This document shows, piece by piece, positions 1 to 6,490 of a stretch of DNA of 15,118 nt; position 1 is the stretch's first letter, and every line of letters starts with the position of its first letter. The notes under the pieces are model-generated. The model did no database searches, was not told where the DNA came from, and saw nothing but the letters and a program-made list of their open reading frames with translations. Both the position numbers and the translations under genes were made by a program. Origin of the DNA: a bacterium (lineage in GTDB: Bacteria > Hydrogenedentota > Hydrogenedentia > Hydrogenedentiales > SLHB01); the NCBI GenBank assembly GCA_024231375.1, contig JAAEQP010000641.1, positions 1 to 15,118 of the forward strand. Direction: 5' to 3'.

Positions 1-1
1 C

Positions 2-160
2 GCACGGGTCTATCCCGGTTTCCACAAACTGGGCTTTGAATTCGTGGGCACCTACGGCGAAATCGCCGCGAATACGCCCGTGGCCGACCGAAACTACCGC
101 GCCCAAGTGGCGTGGTCAGAGGACCCAAGCCTAACCGCAGAGGAGTTTCTGGCATCGTGA
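2..160 (+). CDS. 3' end of an unidentified gene (partial, 52 residues visible)
   Basis: An open frame runs in from the left edge and ends at TGA 158-160. The visible tail contains the stretch HKLGFEFVGTYGEIAANT and ends in EEFLAS. A 'LGFEFVGTYGE' segment is reminiscent of the last strands of GNAT acetyltransferases, but this is too little to assign a family. What supports a real gene is the coupling: its stop codon overlaps the GTG start of the next gene in a GTGA arrangement, and the Shine-Dalgarno sequence AGGAG of that next gene (141-145) lies inside this frame. The two genes are therefore probably in one operon. The N-terminus and function are outside the window. Confidence 0.6.
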   Translation, partial: ARVYPGFHKLGFEFVGTYGEIAANTPVADRNYRAQVAWSEDPSLTAEEFLAS

Positions 161-1692
161 ATGAGACGAAACCCGAGACCAACCGATTGCCTTGGACCAA
201 ACTCGAGATTGCAGGCTTGGCCGCGATCCTCGTCCTCGCGGTAGGTGTTCGCTGCTACCGGCTGGGCGATGAATCGTTGTGGCACGACGAGACGGCGAGC
301 ATTCAGTACATGGACGCGCCGTCCCTGGCCAAGTTCATCGAACTCGAGCGTCCCGGCGACCCGGCCATGGTCCCGCTTTACTTCACGCTGGAATACTATG
401 TGTGGCGCGCCGTGCCGTCCCCCATTCTCGTGTGCCGGCTCATGTCCATCCTGTTCGGGGTCGCGACCATTGCCGTGCTCCACGCCGCGGGACGACGCAT
501 GTTCGGGCGCGCGGCGGGGTTGACGGCGGCAGGATGCGCGGCCGTGGCCATCCAACAGGTCTACTACTCGCAAGAAATCCGCATGTACGCCATCTACCTG
601 TTCGGGGCGACCCTGGCCATGTACGCGCTGCTACGGATTCTGGAAGGCGGACGGCGCGGATGGTGGGTGGTACACCTGGCGGGCAACGCCATGATGGTGT
701 GGTCGCATCTTTTTGGCGTATGGCTGCTCGTAGCGCAAGGGTTGATCGTGCTCGTTGCGCACAGGCGGAATCTCAAGATGGTCGTCGGATGGGGTCTCAT
801 ACAGATGCTCGTGGTGGCGCCCGCGGCCTTGTGGGTCCTGAGCATCGACCGCGACCGCATCGAGGACAACCTGAACTGGATACCGACGCTGGATTCGGAC
901 ATGGTGCGCGAGTTTCTGACCAGCAGCGCCTTGTCGGTGACGGATCACGTGCCCGCGAGCGACCCCGAGCCCCGTTGGGACGAGGCGCTGAACCTGCCAA
1001 CGGTGGCCAAGGTGCTGATCGCAGTGGCGTGGTTGGTGCTGGTCCCGCTGACAGTGAAGCGAAAACTGCGCGAACGACGACGGCTCATGGAGGATGGACG
1101 GGGCGATGATGCGAGGAAGGTTGGCGTCAACCTCGGCATGGTTCTCGCGTGGCTGGTGGTCCCTTCGGTCATCCTGCTGGCGCTCACGTTCACGTGGCGA
1201 CCCTCGTTCCTCCCACGCTACGTGCTTCATTCGACCATGGCCTTGTACCTGCTCATGGGCGCGGCCGTGGCGTCCATGAAACGTGCGGGTGTGCGGTGGG
1301 CGGTGGCGCTCGTGCTCATAGGTTCGTACGCCTACGACATGGCAGCGTTCGGTCTGCCCCGTCGACCGGATATGGGCACGGCCATGGCCCTCGTCATACA
1401 GGAGGCGAAGCCGGAGACGACGAAGGTGCTGGTGCATCCGTCGGGGTACCAGGGCCCGGCGCGGTTCTACACGGACCTACCCGAAGATGGCATCAAAACC
1501 TGCAAAGATTGGCGCAATATGCCCGACCGCGCGAAGAAGCTGGCGCAGAACGGCAAAGACTGCTGGCTCATCGTCGGCGCGCTCCAAGGCACCCCGCCGA
1601 ACCTCGCCCCGTTGCTCGACGAGAAGGGCTTGGCCTACGAGTACACGCACGTTGCGGGGGCATTTCCGTTGCGCGTGTATCAGGTGAAGTAG
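157..1692 (+). CDS. GT39/ArnT-like multi-pass membrane glycosyltransferase
   Basis: Predicted polytopic inner-membrane protein of 511 aa, of the dolichyl-phosphate-mannose mannosyltransferase-like (GT39/PMT, 'ArnT-like') superfamily. Such proteins transfer a sugar from a polyprenyl-phosphate donor to an acceptor on the outer face of the membrane. After a first membrane segment (about residues 16-34) comes the diagnostic loop LGDESLWHDETAS (about 36-48). Its Asp-Glu pair (D44, E45) is at the position of the family's catalytic acidic residues. Several further hydrophobic helices follow, then a soluble C-terminal segment beginning around VLVHPSGYQGPARFY, as is common in this family. A longer frame from GTG 112 exists, but GTG 157 is preferred: AGGAG lies 11 nt upstream and the codon overlaps the preceding stop (GTGA). 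Acceptor and donor sugars cannot be told. It converges on the minus-strand lipoprotein gene. Confidence 0.8.
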   Translation: MNETKPETNRLPWTKLEIAGLAAILVLAVGVRCYRLGDESLWHDETASIQYMDAPSLAKFIELERPGDPAMVPLYFTLEYYVWRAVPSPILVCRLMSILFGVATIAVLHAAGRRMFGRAAGLTAAGCAAVAIQQVYYSQEIRMYAIYLFGATLAMYALLRILEGGRRGWWVVHLAGNAMMVWSHLFGVWLLVAQGLIVLVAHRRNLKMVVGWGLIQMLVVAPAALWVLSIDRDRIEDNLNWIPTLDSDMVREFLTSSALSVTDHVPASDPEPRWDEALNLPTVAKVLIAVAWLVLVPLTVKRKLRERRRLMEDGRGDDARKVGVNLGMVLAWLVVPSVILLALTFTWRPSFLPRYVLHSTMALYLLMGAAVASMKRAGVRWAVALVLIGSYAYDMAAFGLPRRPDMGTAMALVIQEAKPETTKVLVHPSGYQGPARFYTDLPEDGIKTCKDWRNMPDRAKKLAQNGKDCWLIVGALQGTPPNLAPLLDEKGLAYEYTHVAGAFPLRVYQVK

Positions 1693-1701
1693 TCTGAAGA
1701 A

Positions 1702-1817
1702 TGGTGCGTGCTCGCCCCGCCTGCGGCGCCGGGCTCTTGGCCCGCCTCGACACACACCCTGCGCGGATCGGGGCCTTGCTCTTCGTAGGGTGCGTCGACC
1801 GAAGGGAGCACGCACCA
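1702..1817. repeat. Intergenic inverted repeat between convergent genes
   Basis: The 12-mer TGGTGCGTGCTC at 1702-1713 recurs exactly as its reverse complement at 1806-1817, with 92 nt between. The interior contains further related pieces: GGTGCGTCGACC near 1790-1801, and GC-rich segments near 1716-1746 that can pair partially. It lies between two convergent genes (GT39-like, plus; lipoprotein, minus) and could form a large hairpin on either transcript. It has no T-tract, so a classical intrinsic terminator is not supported. Phrases of the type 'TAGGGTGCGT...ACGCACC' occur scattered through many bacterial genomes, so this may be a degenerate dispersed repeat. Confidence 0.55.
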
Positions 1818-1834
1818 AGGCCGTTCTCCACCCC

Positions 1835-1861
1835 CGTCATCCTGAACGAAGTGAAGGATCT
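1835..1861. repeat. Dispersed intergenic repeat (GTCATCCTGA..GAAGGATC type)
   Basis: The sequence at 1836-1860 begins GTCATCCTGAACGAA and ends GTGAAGGATC. It matches, with about two substitutions, a short imperfect palindrome (ATCCT...AGGAT core) that is abundant between genes in many unrelated bacteria. It sits 25 bp beyond the stop codon of the minus-strand lipoprotein gene. It could fold into a small hairpin in that gene's 3' untranslated region. Function of this repeat class is unsettled. Recognition is from memory of the motif, not from a database search. Confidence 0.5.
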
Positions 1862-1885
1862 CATTCACCCGGCGACTGCCCTGCG

Positions 1886-3301
1886 CTACGGAACCTGCGG
1901 GAACTCCCAGCCGATGATATAGGGACCTCCCACGCGGGTCTGTGTTCGCGTCAGCGCCGCGGAGCCCCCGATCACGTACCCACCGGTACTCGTCTGAGTC
2001 ACACACTGGGCGTCCAGCAGACCGGATTCGCTCAGGGCGCAGGTCCACAGTTCGATCCCCTCGGAGTCGGTCTTGACCACATAGGGATACGGGCCGTACC
2101 CGTAAGGCCACCGGAAGTGGGAACTGCCGACCAATACGAACCCGCCGTCCGCTGTTTCCTGGGCGTCGTATAGGCGTTCCTCCCCCAGACCATCGTACCT
2201 CCTGGACCACAGCTCATTGCCTAGGGAATCGGTCTTCACGAGGTAGAAGTCCGTGCTCCGCTCAGGAGTCCAATCCGCACGGCCTGCGATCATGTAGCCG
2301 CCGTCCGCGGTCTCCTGTGCGCTCACACCGACCTCCCACTCCCGCAGTTCGCCACCTTGTCCGCCGAAACGCCCCGACCACTCCTCGTTGCCTGCGGCGT
2401 CCAGCTTCAAGGCGAACATGTCATGGCTGCCAGTCCCGCCGATGATGTAGCCCCCGTCACTGGTCTGACGCACGGTACTCGCGACGTCGGGCCCCACGAC
2501 CACGAACGCTTTCGACCAAACGGTGTTTCCGACTGAGTCTGTCTTCACCACATAGGTCGCGACATTCGAGTCGCCGAATGACTCGGTGGTCCCAGCAAGG
2601 ATGTATCCCCCGTCAGTGGTCTGCTGAACGCCGATCGCCCGTTCGTCTTCCGTGCCGCCGAAGGATCTGGACCAGACAACATTGCCAAGGGCGTCGGTCT
2701 TCAGCAATACCATGTCCTCCATGGTTGGCCCGTTGGGGTTTGTTGAAGTGCTAGCCAGTATGAATCCGCCGTCACTCGTCTCGCGCACGTCTGACCCGCG
2801 ACAACCAGAGACGTTCTCGTAGAATCTAGTCCACACTTCGTTTCCCACGGCGTCGGTCTTGCACAAACACATACGAGGTTCTCCGCCGGCCGCCGGGCAC
2901 CCCATCCAACCGGAGACGGCGAATCCATAGTCAGAGGTCTGCCGGACTCGGCCTGCCTCTCCGAAGCCTGGCTCCCCAAGGGCCGCACCCCAGTACGCAA
3001 GAGGTCCAGCCGAACACGCGAGTTTGACGCCCTCCCCCGTCTGCACCACCGCCCCGCCGACGGGATCCTGTGAGGCAATCACGCCCGGCTCAACGAAGGG
3101 GGTGTACTGATCGTAGACCCTGGAAACGCTGAGCGTGGCGGTCAGGATGGCGTCTTCCGCCGCGGACCGCAGCATGCCCACCACGTCGGGCACGGTGACT
3201 GGGGCAAGTTTGAGGTCGGCTAGGAACGGACACCCAGTCAACAGGGCGCACACGGTGAGGGTTGTGACGAGGCAGAGGGTCCGCTTGGTGGAGGTGAGCA
3301 T
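1886..3301 (-). CDS. Lipoprotein with one PASTA domain and seven DGGY-type propeller repeats
   Basis: 471 aa. The N-terminus is a lipoprotein signal: K6/R7, a hydrophobic core, and lipobox L21-T22-G23-C24, so the mature protein is predicted to be membrane-anchored outside the cytoplasm. Residues about 36-99 form a PASTA domain (VPDVVGM...A..I..A.L.V, then GVIASQDPVGG...GEGVKL), a fold known from penicillin-binding proteins and Ser/Thr kinases that can bind peptidoglycan fragments. Residues about 104-471 hold seven repeats of about 50 aa, consensus 'xQTsDGGYilaG ... yvvKTDxxGNxxWsrxfG', which suggests a seven-bladed beta-propeller. The last repeat lacks the KTD/W part. The start is supported by AAGGAG 5 nt upstream of ATG, and a near-consensus promoter lies about 140 nt upstream. 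The plus-strand gene at 3963 is a paralog without PASTA. No catalytic motif was seen; a cell-surface binding role is an inference. Confidence 0.85.
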   Translation of the reverse strand: MLTSTKRTLCLVTTLTVCALLTGCPFLADLKLAPVTVPDVVGMLRSAAEDAILTATLSVSRVYDQYTPFVEPGVIASQDPVGGAVVQTGEGVKLACSAGPLAYWGAALGEPGFGEAGRVRQTSDYGFAVSGWMGCPAAGGEPRMCLCKTDAVGNEVWTRFYENVSGCRGSDVRETSDGGFILASTSTNPNGPTMEDMVLLKTDALGNVVWSRSFGGTEDERAIGVQQTTDGGYILAGTTESFGDSNVATYVVKTDSVGNTVWSKAFVVVGPDVASTVRQTSDGGYIIGGTGSHDMFALKLDAAGNEEWSGRFGGQGGELREWEVGVSAQETADGGYMIAGRADWTPERSTDFYLVKTDSLGNELWSRRYDGLGEERLYDAQETADGGFVLVGSSHFRWPYGYGPYPYVVKTDSEGIELWTCALSESGLLDAQCVTQTSTGGYVIGGSAALTRTQTRVGGPYIIGWEFPQVP

Positions 3302-3440
3302 GTCGACTCCTTCCCTGGGTTGTAAAACCCATCGACTGCACGGAGTTCGTCTGTCGTGCCGTTTACGAGCGCTACGTGCCCAGTCCCCCGAGAACCAGAC
3401 GTGCTACATCTTACCGAGCGGTATCGAATCCCACATCAGT

Positions 3441-3470
3441 ATTGTAGATGGGGTCACAGGATTCTGTCAA
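3441..3470 (-). promoter_or_regulatory. Near-consensus sigma70-type promoter for the PASTA lipoprotein gene
   Basis: Read on the minus strand, TTGACA (3470-3465) is followed after 18 nt by TACAAT (3446-3441): six of six and five of six matches to the bacterial housekeeping -35 and -10 boxes. Transcription would start near 3434, leaving an untranslated leader of about 130 nt before ATG at 3301. It points at the lipoprotein gene and nothing lies between. Such a match is notable in GC-rich DNA. The spacer is one base longer than the optimum of 17. Confidence 0.6.
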
Positions 3471-3506
3471 CTGATGACTTGGGGGGGAGTCGCCGGAGAG
3501 CGAAGA

Positions 3507-3526
3507 GGCTCCGCGGAAGCGGAGCC
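3507..3526. repeat. Perfect 8-bp hairpin with GGAA loop
   Basis: GGCTCCGC (3507-3514) and GCGGAGCC (3519-3526) pair perfectly around the tetraloop GGAA. No T-run follows on either strand, so it is not a typical intrinsic terminator. It lies between the minus-strand promoter and the palindrome array, in the divergent intergenic region. 'GAGGCTCCGC..GCGGAGCC' phrases recur between genes in some bacteria, so this is probably one copy of a dispersed element. Confidence 0.5.
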
Positions 3527-3573
3527 CTACCGCGGTTCCGGTGTGCGTTGAGGTACCCCGTGGGAGGCGTGTC

Positions 3574-3744
3574 CGAGTTTGGAGTGCGGCATCACGATGC
3601 CGTTTTTCCCGCCCCGCATCACGATGCGGGCCACGTCACATGATGGGGGCAGCATCATACGATGCGGGCTTTCCCAAAGATCGCGGAGGGGCATCGTGAT
3701 GCCCCAAAGCCAAAGCGGCATCGTGATGCCGCACTCCAAACCCG
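3574..3744. repeat. Symmetrical array of five GCATC-xx-GATGC palindromes within a 171-bp inverted repeat
   Basis: Five short palindromes share the half-sites GCATC/GATGC: 3587-3602 (7-bp stem, spacer AC), 3613-3630 (8-bp stem, AC), 3652-3665 (5-bp stem, spacer ATAC), 3688-3705 (8-bp stem, GT) and 3716-3731 (7-bp stem, GT). The outer arms 3577-3602 and 3716-3741 are perfect reverse complements over 26 bp, and the match extends to 3574/3744 with one mismatch. The pairs 1/5 and 2/4 have equal spacing (10 nt between the units on each side). All are centred on about 3659, where the divergent unit 3 sits. Half-sites thus occur ten times. There is no T-tract. It lies upstream of both lipoprotein genes, 218 nt before the plus-strand ATG. 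It could be a binding array for a dimeric protein, a cruciform/BIME-like element, or a miniature mobile element. Confidence 0.8.
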
Positions 3745-3836
3745 AACCTCGCCTTGGACGTTCTTTCGGTCTGCATCAGGATGGCGTGAAGGTCCTCCCC
3801 GGTCGATCAAGTGCGATTCCCCTGTGGATAAGCCCG

Positions 3837-3864
3837 TTACGTCCGAGGCATTGCGTGGTACTAT
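3837..3864 (+). promoter_or_regulatory. Weak candidate promoter for the plus-strand lipoprotein gene
   Basis: TTACGT (3837-3842) and TACTAT (3859-3864) are separated by 16 nt and would place a start near 3871, about 92 nt before ATG 3963. The -35 match is poor, so this is a candidate only. The rest of 3745-3962 shows no other clear signal apart from the ribosome binding site AGGAGG at 3948-3953. Confidence 0.25.
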
Positions 3865-3962
3865 GTAGGGAGGGACGCACCAGGTGAAAGTCTTTGGCCG
3901 GACGCGCCCAGGGGCCGTTGGCGAAACGGCACATCCGGGGCTGCGACAGGAGGGACGGATCC

Positions 3963-5156
3963 ATGACTACACGCATCTTCTTGCTTGGGGTAGTGATTGC
4001 GGTCCTGGCGGGGTTGGTGGGCTGTCCGCCGGCTGGTGTCCGGTGGGCACGCATCATCGGAGGCGCCGGCACCGACACGGCGGAGGCGGTCATCGCGACG
4101 GCCGACGGCGGCTACGCGCTGGTGGGGGATACCGATACCGGGACGGGATCGAACGGCCTTGATGTCTACCTTGTGCTGTGCGACAAGAACGGCACCATGG
4201 TGGACTGGAACGTCATCGGCGGCGGAAACGAACACAGGGGCTACGACCTGCAACAGATGCCGGACAACGGGTATCTCCTCGCGGCCAGCTACCAAACCAC
4301 TTCGGCTCCGGTCAATCACAAGTTCTGGCTGTTGCGGACCGACGCGGCGGCCTCTGTCACCCTGGCGCGGACCGAGGGAACCACGACCGCCGACGAAATC
4401 CCTAAGGCCGTCGATCAAACGGCAGACGGCGGCTACGTGCAGGCCGGCGTGCGGCTCGGCGCCACCACCACCAACCTCTATGTCGTCAAGTGGGACGCGG
4501 CCGGCACATTCGACTGGGACGCCGACATCGCCGGCGCCTCGGGCTTCGCGGTGCAACAAACCGCCGACCTGGGCTACATGGCAGCGGGATGGACGACGAC
4601 CTTCGGTCCAGGCGACCGGGATATGTACCTCGTCAAGCTCACGGCGGCGGGGGTCCTAGACTGGTCTATGCCCTACGGGAGTACTGGCGACGAAGGCGCG
4701 GAAGCAGCCCAACAGACGGCGGACGGCGGCTACATCCTGGCAGGAGAATCGACGAGTTTCAGCACAGACGGCAATTGGGACGCCTACATCGTGAAGACCA
4801 ACGCGGCCGGCGGGGTCCAGTGGACCCGAGTCATAGGGGGTCCCTATTTCGACGGGGCCAAGGACATCGCCCAGACGCCGGACGGCGGCTACATCGTCGT
4901 GGTCGAGACCTTCGTAGATGTGGCCGGCGTGAACCGCGACATTCAGCTCATCCGGCTCCGCGCCGACGGGTCAACGCGCTGGACGCGCACCTACGGCGGG
5001 TCCGGTCAGGACCGGCCCACTTCCGTGGCCGTGGCCCACGACGGCGGCTTCGTCATCGGCGGCTATACCAACTCCTGGTCCACCATCGGCGACATGGACA
5101 TCTACCTCATCAAGACGAACCCCGGAGGATACGCCCCGGCTACGCCGAGCCCTTGA
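3963..5156 (+). CDS. Lipoprotein made of seven DGGY-type propeller repeats
   Basis: 397 aa. A short lipoprotein signal ends in lipobox L18-V19-G20-C21; the mature chain is predicted to be lipid-anchored on the outside. From about residue 28 to the end there are seven repeats of about 50 aa with the pattern 'GGxgxDxaxxvxqTaDGGYilaG ... DxYlvKtnaaGxxxW'. They are the same unit, and the same number, as in the divergent minus-strand protein, supporting a seven-bladed propeller in both. It lacks the PASTA domain. The start at ATG 3963 is chosen over an upstream in-frame codon at 3894 because AGGAGG lies 9 nt before it and the signal peptide starts there. The tail (YAPATPSP) is short and Pro-rich. 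The gene ends 24 bp from the convergent oxidoreductase gene. No enzymatic motif was seen; function unknown. Confidence 0.82.
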   Translation: MTTRIFLLGVVIAVLAGLVGCPPAGVRWARIIGGAGTDTAEAVIATADGGYALVGDTDTGTGSNGLDVYLVLCDKNGTMVDWNVIGGGNEHRGYDLQQMPDNGYLLAASYQTTSAPVNHKFWLLRTDAAASVTLARTEGTTTADEIPKAVDQTADGGYVQAGVRLGATTTNLYVVKWDAAGTFDWDADIAGASGFAVQQTADLGYMAAGWTTTFGPGDRDMYLVKLTAAGVLDWSMPYGSTGDEGAEAAQQTADGGYILAGESTSFSTDGNWDAYIVKTNAAGGVQWTRVIGGPYFDGAKDIAQTPDGGYIVVVETFVDVAGVNRDIQLIRLRADGSTRWTRTYGGSGQDRPTSVAVAHDGGFVIGGYTNSWSTIGDMDIYLIKTNPGGYAPATPSP

Positions 5157-5180
5157 ATGGGCTCCGCCCTGCGTTGGCTC

Positions 5181-6488
5181 CTATAGCTGCCAACCGGGGC
5201 GCTTCGCATACGACAGCAACCGGTTGGCATCGTCGTCCGCCGGGAACACCTCCTTCGCCGGATCCCAGGTCACGGTGCGCCCGAGTTGCATGGAAATGCC
5301 GCCGAGCAAGACGAGACTCATCGCCCGGTGCGCCGTTTCCACGTCACAGATAGGCCGTTTCCGGCTACGGATGCACGACAGGAAATTGCCCGAATGGCTG
5401 TGGCTCTCGTACAGCCGCTCATCGCTGGGCGTCAACGGCTCGTCCAGAATGCCCGCCGGGTCCGCCACGAGATGCTCGCGGTCAACCGCGATCCGCCCCT
5501 CGGTACCCACAAAGCAAGCCCCACCGACGTTGCCCACAGGTTCGCCTGGGTATGCGCAGGCGTGGACCACGACACCGCTCTCGAACCGGAGCACACTGTG
5601 TCCGTCTTGCATGCCCACTTCGACGGGCCCCGTGCGGTCGGACCCGACGCCCCATGCCACGGTGTCGTAGTGGTGGGGACCCCAATTGGGATCGCCGAAG
5701 GCGAACAGGCCACAGTGAGCATTGCCACCCGTGAACGCCTGCCAAGGACCAGGACCGACAAACAGATCCCAATCCAGGTCTTCCGGCACGGGCACGCCCT
5801 GATTGACGCCGTTCTGCAAACTCGCACGGAAACCGCCGCCCGGCCGATACGCGTAGACCTCTTTGAGTCTCCCAATCCGGCCATTGCGCACCAACTCGCA
5901 CGCCCGCCGGAACTTGCCGCCATACTCGGACCGTTGTTGCGTGCCCGCCTGATAGACCCGGCCGTACCGCTTCACCGTTTCGACGAGGGTTCGGCCCTCC
6001 CGAATCGTCAAGGCAACGGGTTTTTCGCTATACACATCCTTCCCCGCCTTGGCCGCCAGCGTGGCCGCGTTGGCGTGCCAGTGGAAGGGAAGCGCCATAA
6101 GCACGGCGTCAATGTCGTCGCGCGCGATCATGTCGCGGAAATCGCGGTACGCCTCGCAAGACGTGAACTGGCCCGTCCCGGCCCTATCCGCATAGTACGC
6201 ATTCACGCGCTTTTTGGCTTTGTCGCGCTTGCCCCGCCAAACGTCGCACACGCCCAGCACCTGTACTTCGTCGCGGCCGAGATAACCGCCTTGCACGTAC
6301 GTCCACGCCCCGCCAAACAGGTGTCCCGACCCTTGTCCGCCGAGGCCGATGAACCCCATGCCAATACGTTCGCTCGGCGGCACGGCGCCCGCGCGCCCAA
6401 GCACCGATGCAGGGACGATCATGGGAGCCGCAACCGCCGCGGTCGTGTTCCTCAGGAAGCTTCTTCTGGTGATGCCTTTGGTTCCCAT
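5181..6488 (-). CDS. Tat-exported Gfo/Idh/MocA-family oxidoreductase
   Basis: 435 aa. The N-terminus carries a twin-arginine signal (ITRRSFLRNT, R8-R9, then an Ala-rich hydrophobic stretch), so the folded enzyme, with cofactor, should be exported. The NAD(P)-binding Rossmann fold begins around residue 42 with GFIGLGGQG. The family motif EKPVAL lies at 155-160 (K156 is the usual catalytic-region lysine), followed by GTQQRS and the C-terminal Gfo/Idh/MocA alpha/beta domain. The ending DANRLLSYAKRPGW is typical of the Tat-type members common in Planctomycetes-like bacteria. Members oxidise or reduce sugars, inositols and glycosides at a ring hydroxyl. The start at 6488 has GGAGGAG upstream, and the Tat signal begins there, not at the longer in-frame start at 6578. 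The gene lies 2 bp after the stop of the giant HEAT/FG-GAP gene, its ribosome binding site being inside that gene, so the two are probably co-translated. Substrate unknown. Confidence 0.88.
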   Translation of the reverse strand: MGTKGITRRSFLRNTTAAVAAPMIVPASVLGRAGAVPPSERIGMGFIGLGGQGSGHLFGGAWTYVQGGYLGRDEVQVLGVCDVWRGKRDKAKKRVNAYYADRAGTGQFTSCEAYRDFRDMIARDDIDAVLMALPFHWHANAATLAAKAGKDVYSEKPVALTIREGRTLVETVKRYGRVYQAGTQQRSEYGGKFRRACELVRNGRIGRLKEVYAYRPGGGFRASLQNGVNQGVPVPEDLDWDLFVGPGPWQAFTGGNAHCGLFAFGDPNWGPHHYDTVAWGVGSDRTGPVEVGMQDGHSVLRFESGVVVHACAYPGEPVGNVGGACFVGTEGRIAVDREHLVADPAGILDEPLTPSDERLYESHSHSGNFLSCIRSRKRPICDVETAHRAMSLVLLGGISMQLGRTVTWDPAKEVFPADDDANRLLSYAKRPGWQL

Positions 6489-6490
6489 GA

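Noticed and set aside
631..1437. 268-codon minus-strand frame inside the glycosyltransferase
   Set aside because: Antisense shadow, rich in Arg and His, no domain; the plus-strand frame has clear membrane segments and the family motif.
3574..3744. CRISPR array
   Set aside because: The units are palindromes in opposite orientations with unequal gaps of 10-22 nt; there is no regular repeat/spacer pattern and no cas gene.
3773..3785. Possible sixth unit GCATCAGGATGGC
   Set aside because: The right half-site is broken and it lies outside the symmetrical block; chance similarity is likely.
3527..3887. Open frames on both strands, each giving a peptide beginning MECGITMP
   Set aside because: They arise from the mirror-symmetric palindrome array itself; the same peptide appears on both strands because the DNA is an inverted repeat. 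No signal peptide or supporting start site.
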